Below, one piece after another: positions 16,000 through 24,222 of a stretch of 64,000 bases of DNA. Positions within the stretch are counted from its first letter, which is position 1. Each line of letters opens with the position of its first letter. Under the pieces are notes generated by a model, which saw only the letters and a list, made by a program, of their open reading frames with translations, was not told the DNA's origin and searched no databases. The stretch lies in assembly GCF_016741875.1 (NCBI RefSeq), contig NZ_JAERRF010000008.1, positions 372,001-436,000 on the forward strand, written 5' to 3'. Made by a program: the position numbers and the translations under genes. The DNA is from Streptomyces coffeae (GTDB lineage: Bacteria > Actinomycetota > Actinomycetes > Streptomycetales > Streptomycetaceae).

Positions 16000-18599
16000 C
16001 GGCTGGAGGTCCCTTCGAGAGTGCGTGCACGGACGGGGATGGACGGGCCGGACAGGATCGTCAGATCCGGCTTCATCTGGTCGCGCTCGGGAACGAACCG
16101 CACGGTGGGGTCCGGTGCCTCGGGCGCGTTGACGAAGGACACAAAACGGCTGAGCCGCTCCGGGTCGCCCAGGGTTTCGGCCCACTCGTCGCGATAGCCC
16201 GCCACATGGTCGGCCATCAGCGCCTCGAGCTCGGCGCACAGCCCCAGCGAGTCGTTCACCACGACGTCCCGGACGTGGTCAAGACCGCCGTCGATCCGTT
16301 CCAGCCAGGCCGAGGTGCGCTCCAGCCGGTCGGCGGTGCGGATGTAGAACATCAGGAACCGGTCGATGAGCCGGATCAGCTCCTCGTCGTCCAGGTCCTG
16401 GGCCAGCAGATCGGCATGGCGTGGATCGGCGCCGCCGTTGCCTCCGACGTAGAGGTTCCAGCCGTTGGAGGTGGCGATGACCCCGAAGTCCTTGCCGCGC
16501 GCCTCCGCGCATTCGCGCGCGCACCCCGAGACGGCCGACTTCAGCTTGTGCGGGGAGCGCAGCCCCCGGTAGCGCAGCTCCAGGTCGATGGCCATCCGCA
16601 CCGAGTCCTGCACTCCGTAGCGGCACCAGGTCTGCCCCACACACGACTTCACGGTGCGCAGCGCCTTGCCGTAGGCGTGGCCCGACTCGAACCCGGCGTC
16701 CACCAGCCGCGCCCAGATCACCGGGAGCTGGTCCACCCGGGCGCCGAACAGATCGATCCGCTGACCGCCGGTGATCTTGGTGTAGAGACCGAAGTCCCGG
16801 GCCACCTCGCCGATCACGATCAGCTTCTCGGGGGTGATCTCCCCACCGGGGATCCGCGGCACGATCGAGTACGAGCCGTTGCGCTGGAGGTTGGCCAGGA
16901 AGTGGTCGTTGGTGTCCTGGAGCGCGGCCTGCTCGCCGTCCAGGACATAGCCGCTGGCGCCCAGCGTCGGGGCGAGCGAGGCGATGATCGAGCCGACCGC
17001 GGGCTTGCACACCTCGCAGCCGTCGCCGCGCCGGGCCTCCTCGCGGCCGTGGCTGTCCAGCAGCTGTGCGTAGGTGGTGATGCCCAGGGTGCGCACGATC
17101 TCGTACAGCTCGGCGCGGGTGTAGCCGAAGCAGCCGCACAGCCCCTTGTCGACGCTGACGCCGCTCGCCTCCAGCTCGTCGTTGACCAGCGAGGTGAGCG
17201 CCTTGACGCAACTGCCGCAGCCGGTACCCGCCTTGGTGCACTTCTTCACCGCCGGGACGGTGGTGCACTGGTGGTCGGTGACGGCCGAACGGATCGCGCC
17301 CTTGGTGACGTTGTGGCAGTTGCAGATGACCGCCTCGTCCGGCAGCGCGGACGGGCCGAGGGCGGCGGGCGCACCGGCCCCCGCCGGGAGCACCAACTGC
17401 TCGGGGGCGACCGGCGGCACCGAGCCGGTCAGCGGGCGCAGCATGCCGTACGACTCGGCGTCGCCGACCAGCACCCCGCCCAGCAGGGTGCCGTCCGCGC
17501 CGACCACCAGCTTCTTGTAGACGCCCGCGCGGGAGTCGGAGTACACCACGTCCAGACAGCCGTCGGTGGTGCCGTGGGCGTCGCCGAAGCTGGCCACATC
17601 CACGCCCAGCAGCTTGAGTTTGGTGGAGGTGTCCGCGCCGGTGAAACCGTCGTGGGCGCTGCCCGCGATTTCGTGCGCGGCCACCTCGGCCATCTCGTAG
17701 CCGGGTGCGACCAGTCCGTACACCCGGCCGTCGGCGGCCAGCGCGCATTCGCCGATCGCGTACACCGCCGGGTCGCTGGTGCGGCAGCGCTCGTCCACCG
17801 TGATCCCGCCGCGCTCGCCCATCTGAAGACCGCAGTCGCGGGCCAGCTGGTCGCGGGGGCGCACCCCGGCCGAGAAGATGACGAGGTCGGTGTCGATGGC
17901 CGAACCGTCGGACAGCGCCATCCCGGTGACCGCGCCGTCGGCGTCGGCCGTGATCTCCTTGCCGCCGACACCGGTGTGCACGATCAGGCCCATGTCCTCG
18001 ACGGTGCGGCGCAGCGCGGCGCCACCGCCCTCGTCCACCTGGATCGCCATCAGCCGCGGGTTGAACTCCACGATGTGGGTGGTGAGTCCGAGCCCCTTGA
18101 GCGCCCCGGCCGCCTCCAGGCCGAGCAGCCCGCCGCCGACCACCGCGCCCGAGGTGCAGTTCTTGGCGTACGCCTCGATCGCGAGCAGATCCTCGACGGT
18201 GCGGTAGACGAAGCAGCCCTCGCTGTCCTTGCCGGGGACGGGCGGGACGAACGGGTACGAGCCGGTGGCCAGCACCAGTGTGTCGTAGCCGACGGTGAGC
18301 CCGGAGCGGGCGGTCACCGTGCGCGCGGCGCGGTCCACGGACTCGGCCGGGTCGCCGAGGTGCAGTTCGATCCCGTGCCGGGCCATGAACCCGTCTTCCA
18401 CGAGGGAGAGGTCATCGGCGGTGCGCCCGGAGAAGTACGAGGTCAGCTGGACGCGGTCGTAGGCGGCCCGGGGCTCCTCGCAGAACACCACCACGCGGGC
18501 GGTCTCGGTGACGTTCCGGTCGACGAGTGCCTCCAGGAACCGCTGGCCGACCATCCCGTGGCCGATCAGCACAATCGTCGGCTTCATCGGCTTCGTCAT
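15996..18599 (-). CDS. nirB: NAD(P)H-nitrite reductase large subunit
   Basis: An 867-residue enzyme that reduces nitrite to ammonium with six electrons from NAD(P)H. In order it shows an FAD motif GHGMVGQRF, an NAD motif GGGLLGLEAAGAL, and a BFD-type [2Fe-2S] region CNCHNVTKG through CTKAGTGCGSC. The sirohaem/[4Fe-4S] ligands follow at CVGQTWC (C-x5-C) and GCAREC (C-x3-C). The length is normal. It overlaps both neighbours by four bases, forming an operon with the upstream FAD partner and downstream nirD. Nitrogen control is suggested by the box at 19945. Confidence 0.96.
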   Translation of the reverse strand: MTKPMKPTIVLIGHGMVGQRFLEALVDRNVTETARVVVFCEEPRAAYDRVQLTSYFSGRTADDLSLVEDGFMARHGIELHLGDPAESVDRAARTVTARSGLTVGYDTLVLATGSYPFVPPVPGKDSEGCFVYRTVEDLLAIEAYAKNCTSGAVVGGGLLGLEAAGALKGLGLTTHIVEFNPRLMAIQVDEGGGAALRRTVEDMGLIVHTGVGGKEITADADGAVTGMALSDGSAIDTDLVIFSAGVRPRDQLARDCGLQMGERGGITVDERCRTSDPAVYAIGECALAADGRVYGLVAPGYEMAEVAAHEIAGSAHDGFTGADTSTKLKLLGVDVASFGDAHGTTDGCLDVVYSDSRAGVYKKLVVGADGTLLGGVLVGDAESYGMLRPLTGSVPPVAPEQLVLPAGAGAPAALGPSALPDEAVICNCHNVTKGAIRSAVTDHQCTTVPAVKKCTKAGTGCGSCVKALTSLVNDELEASGVSVDKGLCGCFGYTRAELYEIVRTLGITTYAQLLDSHGREEARRGDGCEVCKPAVGSIIASLAPTLGASGYVLDGEQAALQDTNDHFLANLQRNGSYSIVPRIPGGEITPEKLIVIGEVARDFGLYTKITGGQRIDLFGARVDQLPVIWARLVDAGFESGHAYGKALRTVKSCVGQTWCRYGVQDSVRMAIDLELRYRGLRSPHKLKSAVSGCARECAEARGKDFGVIATSNGWNLYVGGNGGADPRHADLLAQDLDDEELIRLIDRFLMFYIRTADRLERTSAWLERIDGGLDHVRDVVVNDSLGLCAELEALMADHVAGYRDEWAETLGDPERLSRFVSFVNAPEAPDPTVRFVPERDQMKPDLTILSGPSIPVRARTLEGTSSR

Positions 18600-19921
18600 G
18601 AGCAGGAGCCTCCATCGTTGGTGAGCAGGTGGAGCAGCGGGGTGGAGGGGAGCGGCTCATCGCCCTCCCAGGTGCGGGCGAGCGCGCCGACGGTGCCGAG
18701 ATCGCCGAGAAGGATGCCGCCGACGAGGCGATCGCCCCGGACGACGACCTTGCGGTACGCGTTGCGGGTGGCATCGGTGAGGTGGATGACGTCATCACCG
18801 GGGGCCGGGGTGGTTTCGCCGAAGGAGGCCAGGTCCAGGGGGCGGGGAGCGGCGAGGGTCAGCCTGGTCAGGGTGCGGGTGCCGGTGTAGGAACCCAGCC
18901 CCTCCGGCGTTTGAGGAGCGGGGTCCGGGGCGGAGCCCCCGGGACCGAGCAGTCGCGCCGCCACGTCCGCCTGTTCCTGGGCCGCCTGCGCCAGGCCGTA
19001 GACCACTCCGTCGTGTTCGGCGCAGTCGCCGATGGCGTGGATCCGGGGGTCGCTCGTCCGCAGCTCGTCGTCGACCACGATGCCGCGTGCCACCTCGAGA
19101 CCGGCCGCTCGGGCCAGGCCCACTCGGGGGCGGACTCCGCAGGCCAGCACGGTGAGTTCGGCCTCCAGCGCATAGCCGTCGGCCAGTTCGACGGCGCTCA
19201 CCACGCGTCCGCCGCCGGCCGACGGGCGGGTCCGCAGGCCACGGACCCGGCACTCGGTGTGGACCTCCACCCCCAGCGCCGCCACATGGTCCCGCAGCAG
19301 CCGTGACGCGCCCGGGTCGAGCTGCCGTTCCATCAGGTGCTCGCCCTGGTGTGCCAGCACCACTTGGGCGCCGCGCTCGGCCAGCGCCCGGGCGGCGGAC
19401 ACCCCCAGCAGTCCGCCGCCGATGACCACGGCCCGCGCCCCCGGGCGTACGGCCGAGCCGAGGGCCAGGCAGTCGTCCATGGTGCGGAAGGCGTGTACCC
19501 CGTCGGGCAGCTCATGGCCGTCTGGCGCGAACAGGCCGCGCAGCGGCGGCAGCACCGGGTTGGAGCCGGTGGCCAGTACCAGCGTGTCGTAGGGGACACC
19601 GCGTCCGTCGTCGCACAGCACCCGCGCGGTGTCGCGGTCGATACGGACCGCGCGCACCCCGCTCAGTCGGCGGACCGCGGCGGCCGGGGCCGGGAGCGCG
19701 ATGACCTCCGGGGCGTACCGCCCGGCCAGCACCTCGGCGAGCAGCACCCGGTTGTACGCGGGGTGCGGCTCCTCGCCGATCAGCGTCACCTCGACCGGCT
19801 CGGCGCCCCGCACCGGCGGGGCGGCGGCGAGCTGCTGTGCCAGCCGGGTGCCCGCCATACCGCCGCCGACGATCACCACACGGTGGTGGTGGCGGCGCTC
19901 CGGCTCCCTGTTCGACGTCAT
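18596..19921 (-). CDS. FAD/NAD-dependent oxidoreductase of the nitrite reductase operon
   Basis: A 441-residue pyridine-nucleotide-disulphide-type oxidoreductase similar to the N-terminal half of NirB, with FAD motif GGGMAGTRLAQQL and NAD motif GGGLLGVSAARAL. It lacks the Fe-S and sirohaem domains. It is first in the nirBD operon and probably feeds electrons or substitutes for the flavin half. Odd feature: residues around 340 (GGSAPDPAPQTPEGLGS) are encoded by an in-frame copy of a dispersed Streptomyces repeat, so the protein has a low-complexity insertion between conserved segments. A GlnR-like box lies 24-61 bp upstream of the ATG. Confidence 0.9.
   Translation of the reverse strand: MTSNREPERRHHHRVVIVGGGMAGTRLAQQLAAAPPVRGAEPVEVTLIGEEPHPAYNRVLLAEVLAGRYAPEVIALPAPAAAVRRLSGVRAVRIDRDTARVLCDDGRGVPYDTLVLATGSNPVLPPLRGLFAPDGHELPDGVHAFRTMDDCLALGSAVRPGARAVVIGGGLLGVSAARALAERGAQVVLAHQGEHLMERQLDPGASRLLRDHVAALGVEVHTECRVRGLRTRPSAGGGRVVSAVELADGYALEAELTVLACGVRPRVGLARAAGLEVARGIVVDDELRTSDPRIHAIGDCAEHDGVVYGLAQAAQEQADVAARLLGPGGSAPDPAPQTPEGLGSYTGTRTLTRLTLAAPRPLDLASFGETTPAPGDDVIHLTDATRNAYRKVVVRGDRLVGGILLGDLGTVGALARTWEGDEPLPSTPLLHLLTNDGGSCS
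18895..18944. repeat. Dispersed Streptomyces palindromic repeat inside a coding sequence
   Basis: The stretch contains CCCCTCCGGCGTTTGAGG followed by GGGGTCCGGGGCGGAGCCCC, which I recognise as a repeat that is very common between genes in Streptomyces genomes. Here it lies within the oxidoreductase gene and keeps the frame open. Confidence 0.65.
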
Positions 19922-19944
19922 AGCAGGAAGCGTGCGGGGTGCCT

Positions 19945-19982
19945 GTTACCCGGTGGCATCACCGTCGTTTCCCGTAGGCAAC
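19945..19982 (-). promoter_or_regulatory. GlnR-like box of the nitrite reductase operon
   Basis: On the minus strand the sequence reads GTTGC-n6-GAAAC-n6-GATGC-n6-GTAAC. This is the four-half-site, 11-base-period layout described for GlnR in Streptomyces (gTnAC-n6-GaAAc repeated). Two half-sites match closely and two partly. The position directly before the first nir gene fits activation under nitrogen limitation. Confidence 0.65.
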
Positions 19983-20018
19983 GCTGCCCTCAGCGCGCCC
20001 GGTCCGTGGCTGTGAGCC

Positions 20019-20208
20019 AGTGCCGCGTCAGTCAGGGTTTGCCCGGTAGCGAGGCGTCCTGGTGCGGTCAGCTGCAAGGCGCCGGATCGGCCTCGTGGGG
20101 GGCACCCCCGGACGAAGTCTGGGGGAGGGCCTACTCGGCTGATTCGGCAACGCCGCGGATGGCCGTGCCAGGGCGGCGAGCGGGGCGAACCCTGGCTGAC
20201 GCGGCACT
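20019..20208. mobile_element. 190-bp element with 21-base terminal inverted repeats (MITE-like)
   Basis: The left end (20019-20039) and right end (20188-20208) are inverted copies matching at 20 of 21 positions (AGTGCCGCGTCAG plus CAGGGTT), and weaker symmetry extends on both sides. The interior has no gene and carries GGGGGCACCCCC-like hairpin sequence. No clear target duplication is seen. It fills the gap between the nitrite operon promoter and the 3' end of the conservon P450 genes. Confidence 0.6.
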
Positions 20209-20223
20209 AGGGCTCCGCCGTGG

Positions 20224-21501
20224 TCAGCCCAGCCGGACCGGCAGCTCCAGCGGGCTGTTGCCGACGAAGCTCGGATGCGGCACCAGCTCCCCGTCCGGCA
20301 CCGCCACCTCCAGACCGGGGAAGCGGGTGAACAGCGCCTCCAGCGCGATGGCGGCCTCCATCCGGGCCAGCGGGGCGCCCAGGCAGTAGTGCGCGCCGTG
20401 GCCGAAGGACACATGGCGGGTGGCGGCGGCCCGGGTGATGTCGAAGCGGTCCGCGTCCGCGCCGTGCGCCCGCGGATCGCGCCCGGCGGAGGTGTACGAG
20501 ACGAGTACGGGCGCCCCGCGCGGGATGACGGTGTCGCCGACCTCGAGGTCGCGGGTGGGGTAGCGGAACGGGAAGTAGCTCACGGGGGCGTCCCAGCGCA
20601 GGGTCTCCTCGACCACGTCGGCCCAGGCCGGGCCGTCCGCACCGGCTCCGGCCGCGGCGTGTGCGCGGACCAGCTCCAGCTGGTCGCGGTGGTTGCACAG
20701 CGCCCGCACCGCGTTGGTGATCAGGCTGAGCGTGGTCTCGTGTCCGGCGACGACCATCAGCAGCAGGGTGCCGATCAGCTCGCTCTCGCTCAGCCGGTCG
20801 CCGTTCTCCTCCCGCGCCGCGATCAGCGCGCTGGTCAGGTCGTCACCGGGGGACGCCAGCCGAGCCGCGGCCACCTGGCCCAGGATGGCGACCATCTCGC
20901 GGTTGGCGGCCAGCACCCGCTCGGGCCCGGTCCGGGTGGAGACGATCTCGTTGGACACCTCGTGCAGCCGGTCCTGGTACTCCGCGTCGACCCCCAGCAT
21001 CCGGCAGATCACCCCCATGGGCAGCGGCAGCGCGAGATGGCGGCGCAGATCGGCCACGCCGTCGGGAGCCTCGGCGGCGGCCCGCTCAAGACCGTCCAGC
21101 AGCGTTTCCGTGAGCTCCTCGATCGCGGGGCGCATCGCCTCCACCCGGCGCGGAGTGAACGCCCGGGTCACCAGGGAGCGCAGCCGCCGGTGGTCGGCGC
21201 CGTCCGCGGTGGTCATGCCCTGGACGGTGGCGAAGGTGGCCAGCGGCCAGCCCGGCGGGATCTCACCGTTCCGGAGGGCGGCGAAGTGGCAGGCGTTCTT
21301 GGCCACGTCGGGGTGGGTGACGAAGTCCTTCAGCTCCTCGTGCCGGGTGATGGCGTACGCGGACACCTCACCGGGCAGCAGGATCGGGACCGCGGCCCCA
21401 CGGGCGCGCAGCCGGTCGTTGACCGCATGCTGGGCGGCCCCGGTGGGGTCCAGACGGTGCGGCGGTGCGGCGTGCGGCACGGGGCATCGGCCGTCGGTCA
21501 T
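20224..21501 (-). CDS. Cytochrome P450 (second P450 of the conservon)
   Basis: A 425-residue soluble bacterial P450. The I-helix oxygen-binding motif is AGHETT, the K-helix ExxR is EETLRWDAP and the haem loop is FGHGAHYCLGAPLAR, so all catalytic signatures are intact. I chose the ATG at 21501, with AGGAGG nearby, over a GTG 12 codons upstream. It follows the CYP157-like P450 by 28 bp. Conservons commonly end with such a P450 pair (CYP157 with CYP154/156 types), but the physiological substrate is not known. Confidence 0.9.
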   Translation of the reverse strand: MTDGRCPVPHAAPPHRLDPTGAAQHAVNDRLRARGAAVPILLPGEVSAYAITRHEELKDFVTHPDVAKNACHFAALRNGEIPPGWPLATFATVQGMTTADGADHRRLRSLVTRAFTPRRVEAMRPAIEELTETLLDGLERAAAEAPDGVADLRRHLALPLPMGVICRMLGVDAEYQDRLHEVSNEIVSTRTGPERVLAANREMVAILGQVAAARLASPGDDLTSALIAAREENGDRLSESELIGTLLLMVVAGHETTLSLITNAVRALCNHRDQLELVRAHAAAGAGADGPAWADVVEETLRWDAPVSYFPFRYPTRDLEVGDTVIPRGAPVLVSYTSAGRDPRAHGADADRFDITRAAATRHVSFGHGAHYCLGAPLARMEAAIALEALFTRFPGLEVAVPDGELVPHPSFVGNSPLELPVRLG

Positions 21502-21529
21502 CGGGATTCCTCCTGCGGCTGCGAGGGCG

Positions 21530-22786
21530 TCACACACGGTTCTCGGGGGTGCTCCGGGCGGCCGGGACGTCGGCGGCCAGCTGGGGCGCGGAGAACCGCA
21601 CCGGCAGCGCGGCCAGCCCCTTGGACCAGGGCGAGGTGATCCACGGCAACTGCTCCTCCGGCACCGCGATCTCCATATCGGGCAGCCGGTGGCGGAGGGT
21701 GTCCACCGCGGTGCGGGTGATCAGCCGGGCCGGGTCCCGCGCCGGGCAGGTGTGCGGACCCGCGCCGAAGGCCAGGTGCGAGCGGTTGCCGACGACCGGA
21801 CGGCCGTCCGCGGGCAGCACCCCGGGATCGGCGTTGGCCCCCGCGAGACCCAGGATGAGCATGTCCCCGGCCCGGATGTCCTGGCCGCCGAAGCGCAGAT
21901 CGCGGGTGGCGTAGCGGCCGGGGAAGTTGGCGGTCGGCGGATTGCGCCACAGCACCAGGTCGAGCGCGTCGTCCACGGTCATCTGGCCGTGGGCGAGGGA
22001 GGAGCGGAACGCCGGATCGGTGAGCAGGACCCGGGTGGTTTCGGCGATCCAGTTCACGGTGGTCTGATTCCCCGCGACGATGATCACGACCAGGTTGTGC
22101 AGCACCTCTTCGTCGCCGAGCCCGATGGGGTGCGCCAGCAGCCAGGAGGTCAGATCCGGGCCCGGCCGCCGCTTCTTCTCCGCGATCAGCTCCAGCAGCA
22201 TGCGGCCCATGGTCCGGTTGGCGCTGGTGGCGGCCACGGTCGGGGAGTTGGCGACATCCCTGATGGCTTCGACCAGACGCGGTCCGTTCTCCTCGTCGAG
22301 ACCGAGCAGTTCGGTGACCACCTGGAGCGGCAGGATCCGGGCGTACTCCGCCACCAGATCGGCTTCGGAGCGCCCGGCGAACCCGGCCACCAGCCGCTCC
22401 GCCGTGGCCCGCACCGTACGGATCAGCTCATGGCCGTTGACCCGGCCCAGCGCGTCGACCACCGCCGAACGCATCCGGCGGTGCTGCTGGCCGTCGGCGA
22501 ACAGCAGCGCCGGACGCCAGCCGACCAGGGGCATCAGCGGTGAGTTGGTCGGCACCCGGCCGTCGCGCAGCGGGGTCCAGCGGCGTGGATCGTGGGAGAA
22601 GTACTGTTCGTCGCGGGTGAGATGGAGCAGTTCGCGGTGGCCGATGACCAGCCATGCCTCGATGCCCGCGGAGATCTCCACCGGGACCACCGCGCCGTGT
22701 TCCCGCCGCATCCGCTCGTACAGCTCGGTCATCGGCCCTTCCAGCGCCGCCCCGTACAGCGGCACCCGGCGGGACACGGCCGTCAT
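21530..22786 (-). CDS. CYP157-like cytochrome P450 (CvnE type) with degenerate ExxR
   Basis: A 418-residue P450 with I-helix motif VAGNQTT and haem loop FGAGPHTCPARDPAR including the Cys ligand. At the K helix, where nearly all P450s have ExxR, the sequence is LDLVLWRNPP, so both the Glu and the Arg are displaced. Loss of ExxR is a known peculiarity of the CYP157 family in Streptomyces conservons. The ATG overlaps the cvnD stop by four bases, placing it firmly in the conservon operon. Confidence 0.9.
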   Translation of the reverse strand: MTAVSRRVPLYGAALEGPMTELYERMRREHGAVVPVEISAGIEAWLVIGHRELLHLTRDEQYFSHDPRRWTPLRDGRVPTNSPLMPLVGWRPALLFADGQQHRRMRSAVVDALGRVNGHELIRTVRATAERLVAGFAGRSEADLVAEYARILPLQVVTELLGLDEENGPRLVEAIRDVANSPTVAATSANRTMGRMLLELIAEKKRRPGPDLTSWLLAHPIGLGDEEVLHNLVVIIVAGNQTTVNWIAETTRVLLTDPAFRSSLAHGQMTVDDALDLVLWRNPPTANFPGRYATRDLRFGGQDIRAGDMLILGLAGANADPGVLPADGRPVVGNRSHLAFGAGPHTCPARDPARLITRTAVDTLRHRLPDMEIAVPEEQLPWITSPWSKGLAALPVRFSAPQLAADVPAARSTPENRV

Positions 22787-23442
22787 GGCGCCTCCGCGAC
22801 GGTCTCGATGAGATGGGACACCAGCGAGATCAGCGCCTGCACCGACGACTTGTGCTCCCGGGCGTCACAGATCACCAGCGGGGTGTGCGGCAGCAGATCG
22901 AGTGCGGACCGCAGATCCTCCTCGCTGTGCAGCGCACTGTCCGGGAAGGCGTTGACCGCCACCGAGAACGGCACATCCAGGTCCTCCAGATGGCCGATGG
23001 CATCGAAGGACGCCTCCAGATCACGGGTGTCCACCAGCGCGAGCGCGCCCAGCGCACCGCGCGCCAGGTCCTTCCACGCGGGTAGAAAGCGCTGCTGGCC
23101 CGGGGTGCCGAAGAGATACAGCACCAACTCGCCGCCCAGCGTGATCCGTCCGAAGTCCAGCGCCACGGTGGTGGTGGTCTTCGACGGCCGGACGACGGTG
23201 TCGAGCCGCGCTCCCGCCCGGCTCATCGTCGCCTCGGTGGAGAGCGGGGTGATCTCCGACACCGTGCCGATCAGCGTGGTCTTGCCGACCCCCATCGGCC
23301 CGACGACCAGGATCTTGGCCGCGCCGGACACGCTGGGCTGCACATACATGACGGGGGTGTCGTCCATGCCGTCCATATCGCCCGGCTCCGTTGTGTCGTC
23401 CGTATCGGCCATCGAGATCTCAGAGCTTGCTCTCAAGCCCAT
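22783..23442 (-). CDS. cvnD: Conservon GTPase-like ATP/GTP-binding protein
   Basis: A 219-residue Ras-like small nucleotide-binding protein of the MglA-like conservon type. The P-loop is GPMGVGKTT, followed by the switch region DTVVRPSKTTTTVALDFG and a Walker B/DxxG-like YLFGTPGQQR. The base-recognition loop NAFPD replaces NKxD. It starts inside the cvnC 3' end. ATG 23442 follows AGGAAGGTG, and an internal ATG at 23412 is the alternative. CvnD is thought to be the G-protein output of the CvnABC membrane complex. Confidence 0.9.
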   Translation of the reverse strand: MGLRASSEISMADTDDTTEPGDMDGMDDTPVMYVQPSVSGAAKILVVGPMGVGKTTLIGTVSEITPLSTEATMSRAGARLDTVVRPSKTTTTVALDFGRITLGGELVLYLFGTPGQQRFLPAWKDLARGALGALALVDTRDLEASFDAIGHLEDLDVPFSVAVNAFPDSALHSEEDLRSALDLLPHTPLVICDAREHKSSVQALISLVSHLIETVAEAP

Positions 23443-23779
23443 TGAGCACCTTCCTCAGCAAGTCCATATCGGCACGCTCGGCCGCCTTGATCGGCGGGCG
23501 CGCCACGATGTGCCCCCAGTCGATGAGATCGGCGAGCAGCACCTGCACCACGGCCGGTGGCTGACCCAGGTGCGCCGCGACCTCCGCCACCGACAGCAAC
23601 CCCCGGCAGAAATGGGCGATCCGCCGGTATTCGGGCTGAAGTGTCGGAGGCAGTGTGCTTCCGGAAGCCATGACGAGCGTTTCCAGCGGCAGAGCATCCC
23701 GTGAGGAACCCGCGCGCCCCCCTGTGATCACATAGGGGCGCACCGCGGCTGTGGTCCGTTCCTCCGCGGGACCGGTCAT
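23420..23779 (-). CDS. cvnC: Conservon DUF742 protein
   Basis: A 119-residue DUF742 protein with an N-terminal VRPYVITGGRAG motif and a winged-helix-like segment LSVAEVAAHLGQPPAVVQVLLADLID. It is part of the membrane-associated heterocomplex with CvnA, CvnB and CvnD. It overlaps cvnB by four bases and cvnD by about 23 bases. Confidence 0.92.
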   Translation of the reverse strand: MTGPAEERTTAAVRPYVITGGRAGSSRDALPLETLVMASGSTLPPTLQPEYRRIAHFCRGLLSVAEVAAHLGQPPAVVQVLLADLIDWGHIVARPPIKAAERADMDLLRKVLNGLESKL

Positions 23780-24222
23780 GACGCCGGGCTGATCGGCTCC
23801 CGCGGCTGACTGCTCAGATGGGCGCCGATCTTCGCCACCAGCAACTGCATCTGCTGGGCCACCAGACCGACATCCGCCTCGGTGTCGGTGGCCACCCCCA
23901 GGGAGGCGCCCTGACCGGCCGAGGTGAACAGGACGAACCCGCTGTCGGACTCGATCATCAGCTGTCGCACCCCCGCCTCGTCGCCGAACAGCAGCGACAC
24001 CGTGGACTGACTGGTCACCGTCAGCGCGGCACAGGCGGCGGCCAGCGACTCGGCCTCGGCGACGCCGAGTCGGGACACCTCGCCCGTCAGCCCCTCGGCG
24101 GAGCCGTGCCCCATGCGCAGACCGTCCTCCGAGACGACGACGGCATGCCGCACCCCGGGTATCTGGGTCAGGGGACGCAGCATCCATCCAACGTCGGGCA
24201 GCCTGGATATGGTTCCGGCCAC
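23776..24222 (-). CDS. cvnB: Conservon roadblock/LC7-domain protein
   Basis: A 148-residue roadblock/LC7 protein (core RHAVVVSEDGLRMGHG and TVSLLFGDEAGVRQLMIESD). It is expected to act as a GTPase-activating or scaffold subunit for CvnD. I chose the GTG at 24222, whose first base is the last base of the cvnA stop and which is preceded by GGAGG. The longer open frame upstream is only a shadow of cvnA. Confidence 0.9.
   Translation of the reverse strand: MAGTISRLPDVGWMLRPLTQIPGVRHAVVVSEDGLRMGHGSAEGLTGEVSRLGVAEAESLAAACAALTVTSQSTVSLLFGDEAGVRQLMIESDSGFVLFTSAGQGASLGVATDTEADVGLVAQQMQLLVAKIGAHLSSQPREPISPAS

Noticed and set aside
16206..18890. An 894-residue open frame opposite nirB
   Set aside because: It is antisense to an enzyme with complete motifs, has biased Arg/Gly/His composition and no homology signal; a GC-driven shadow.
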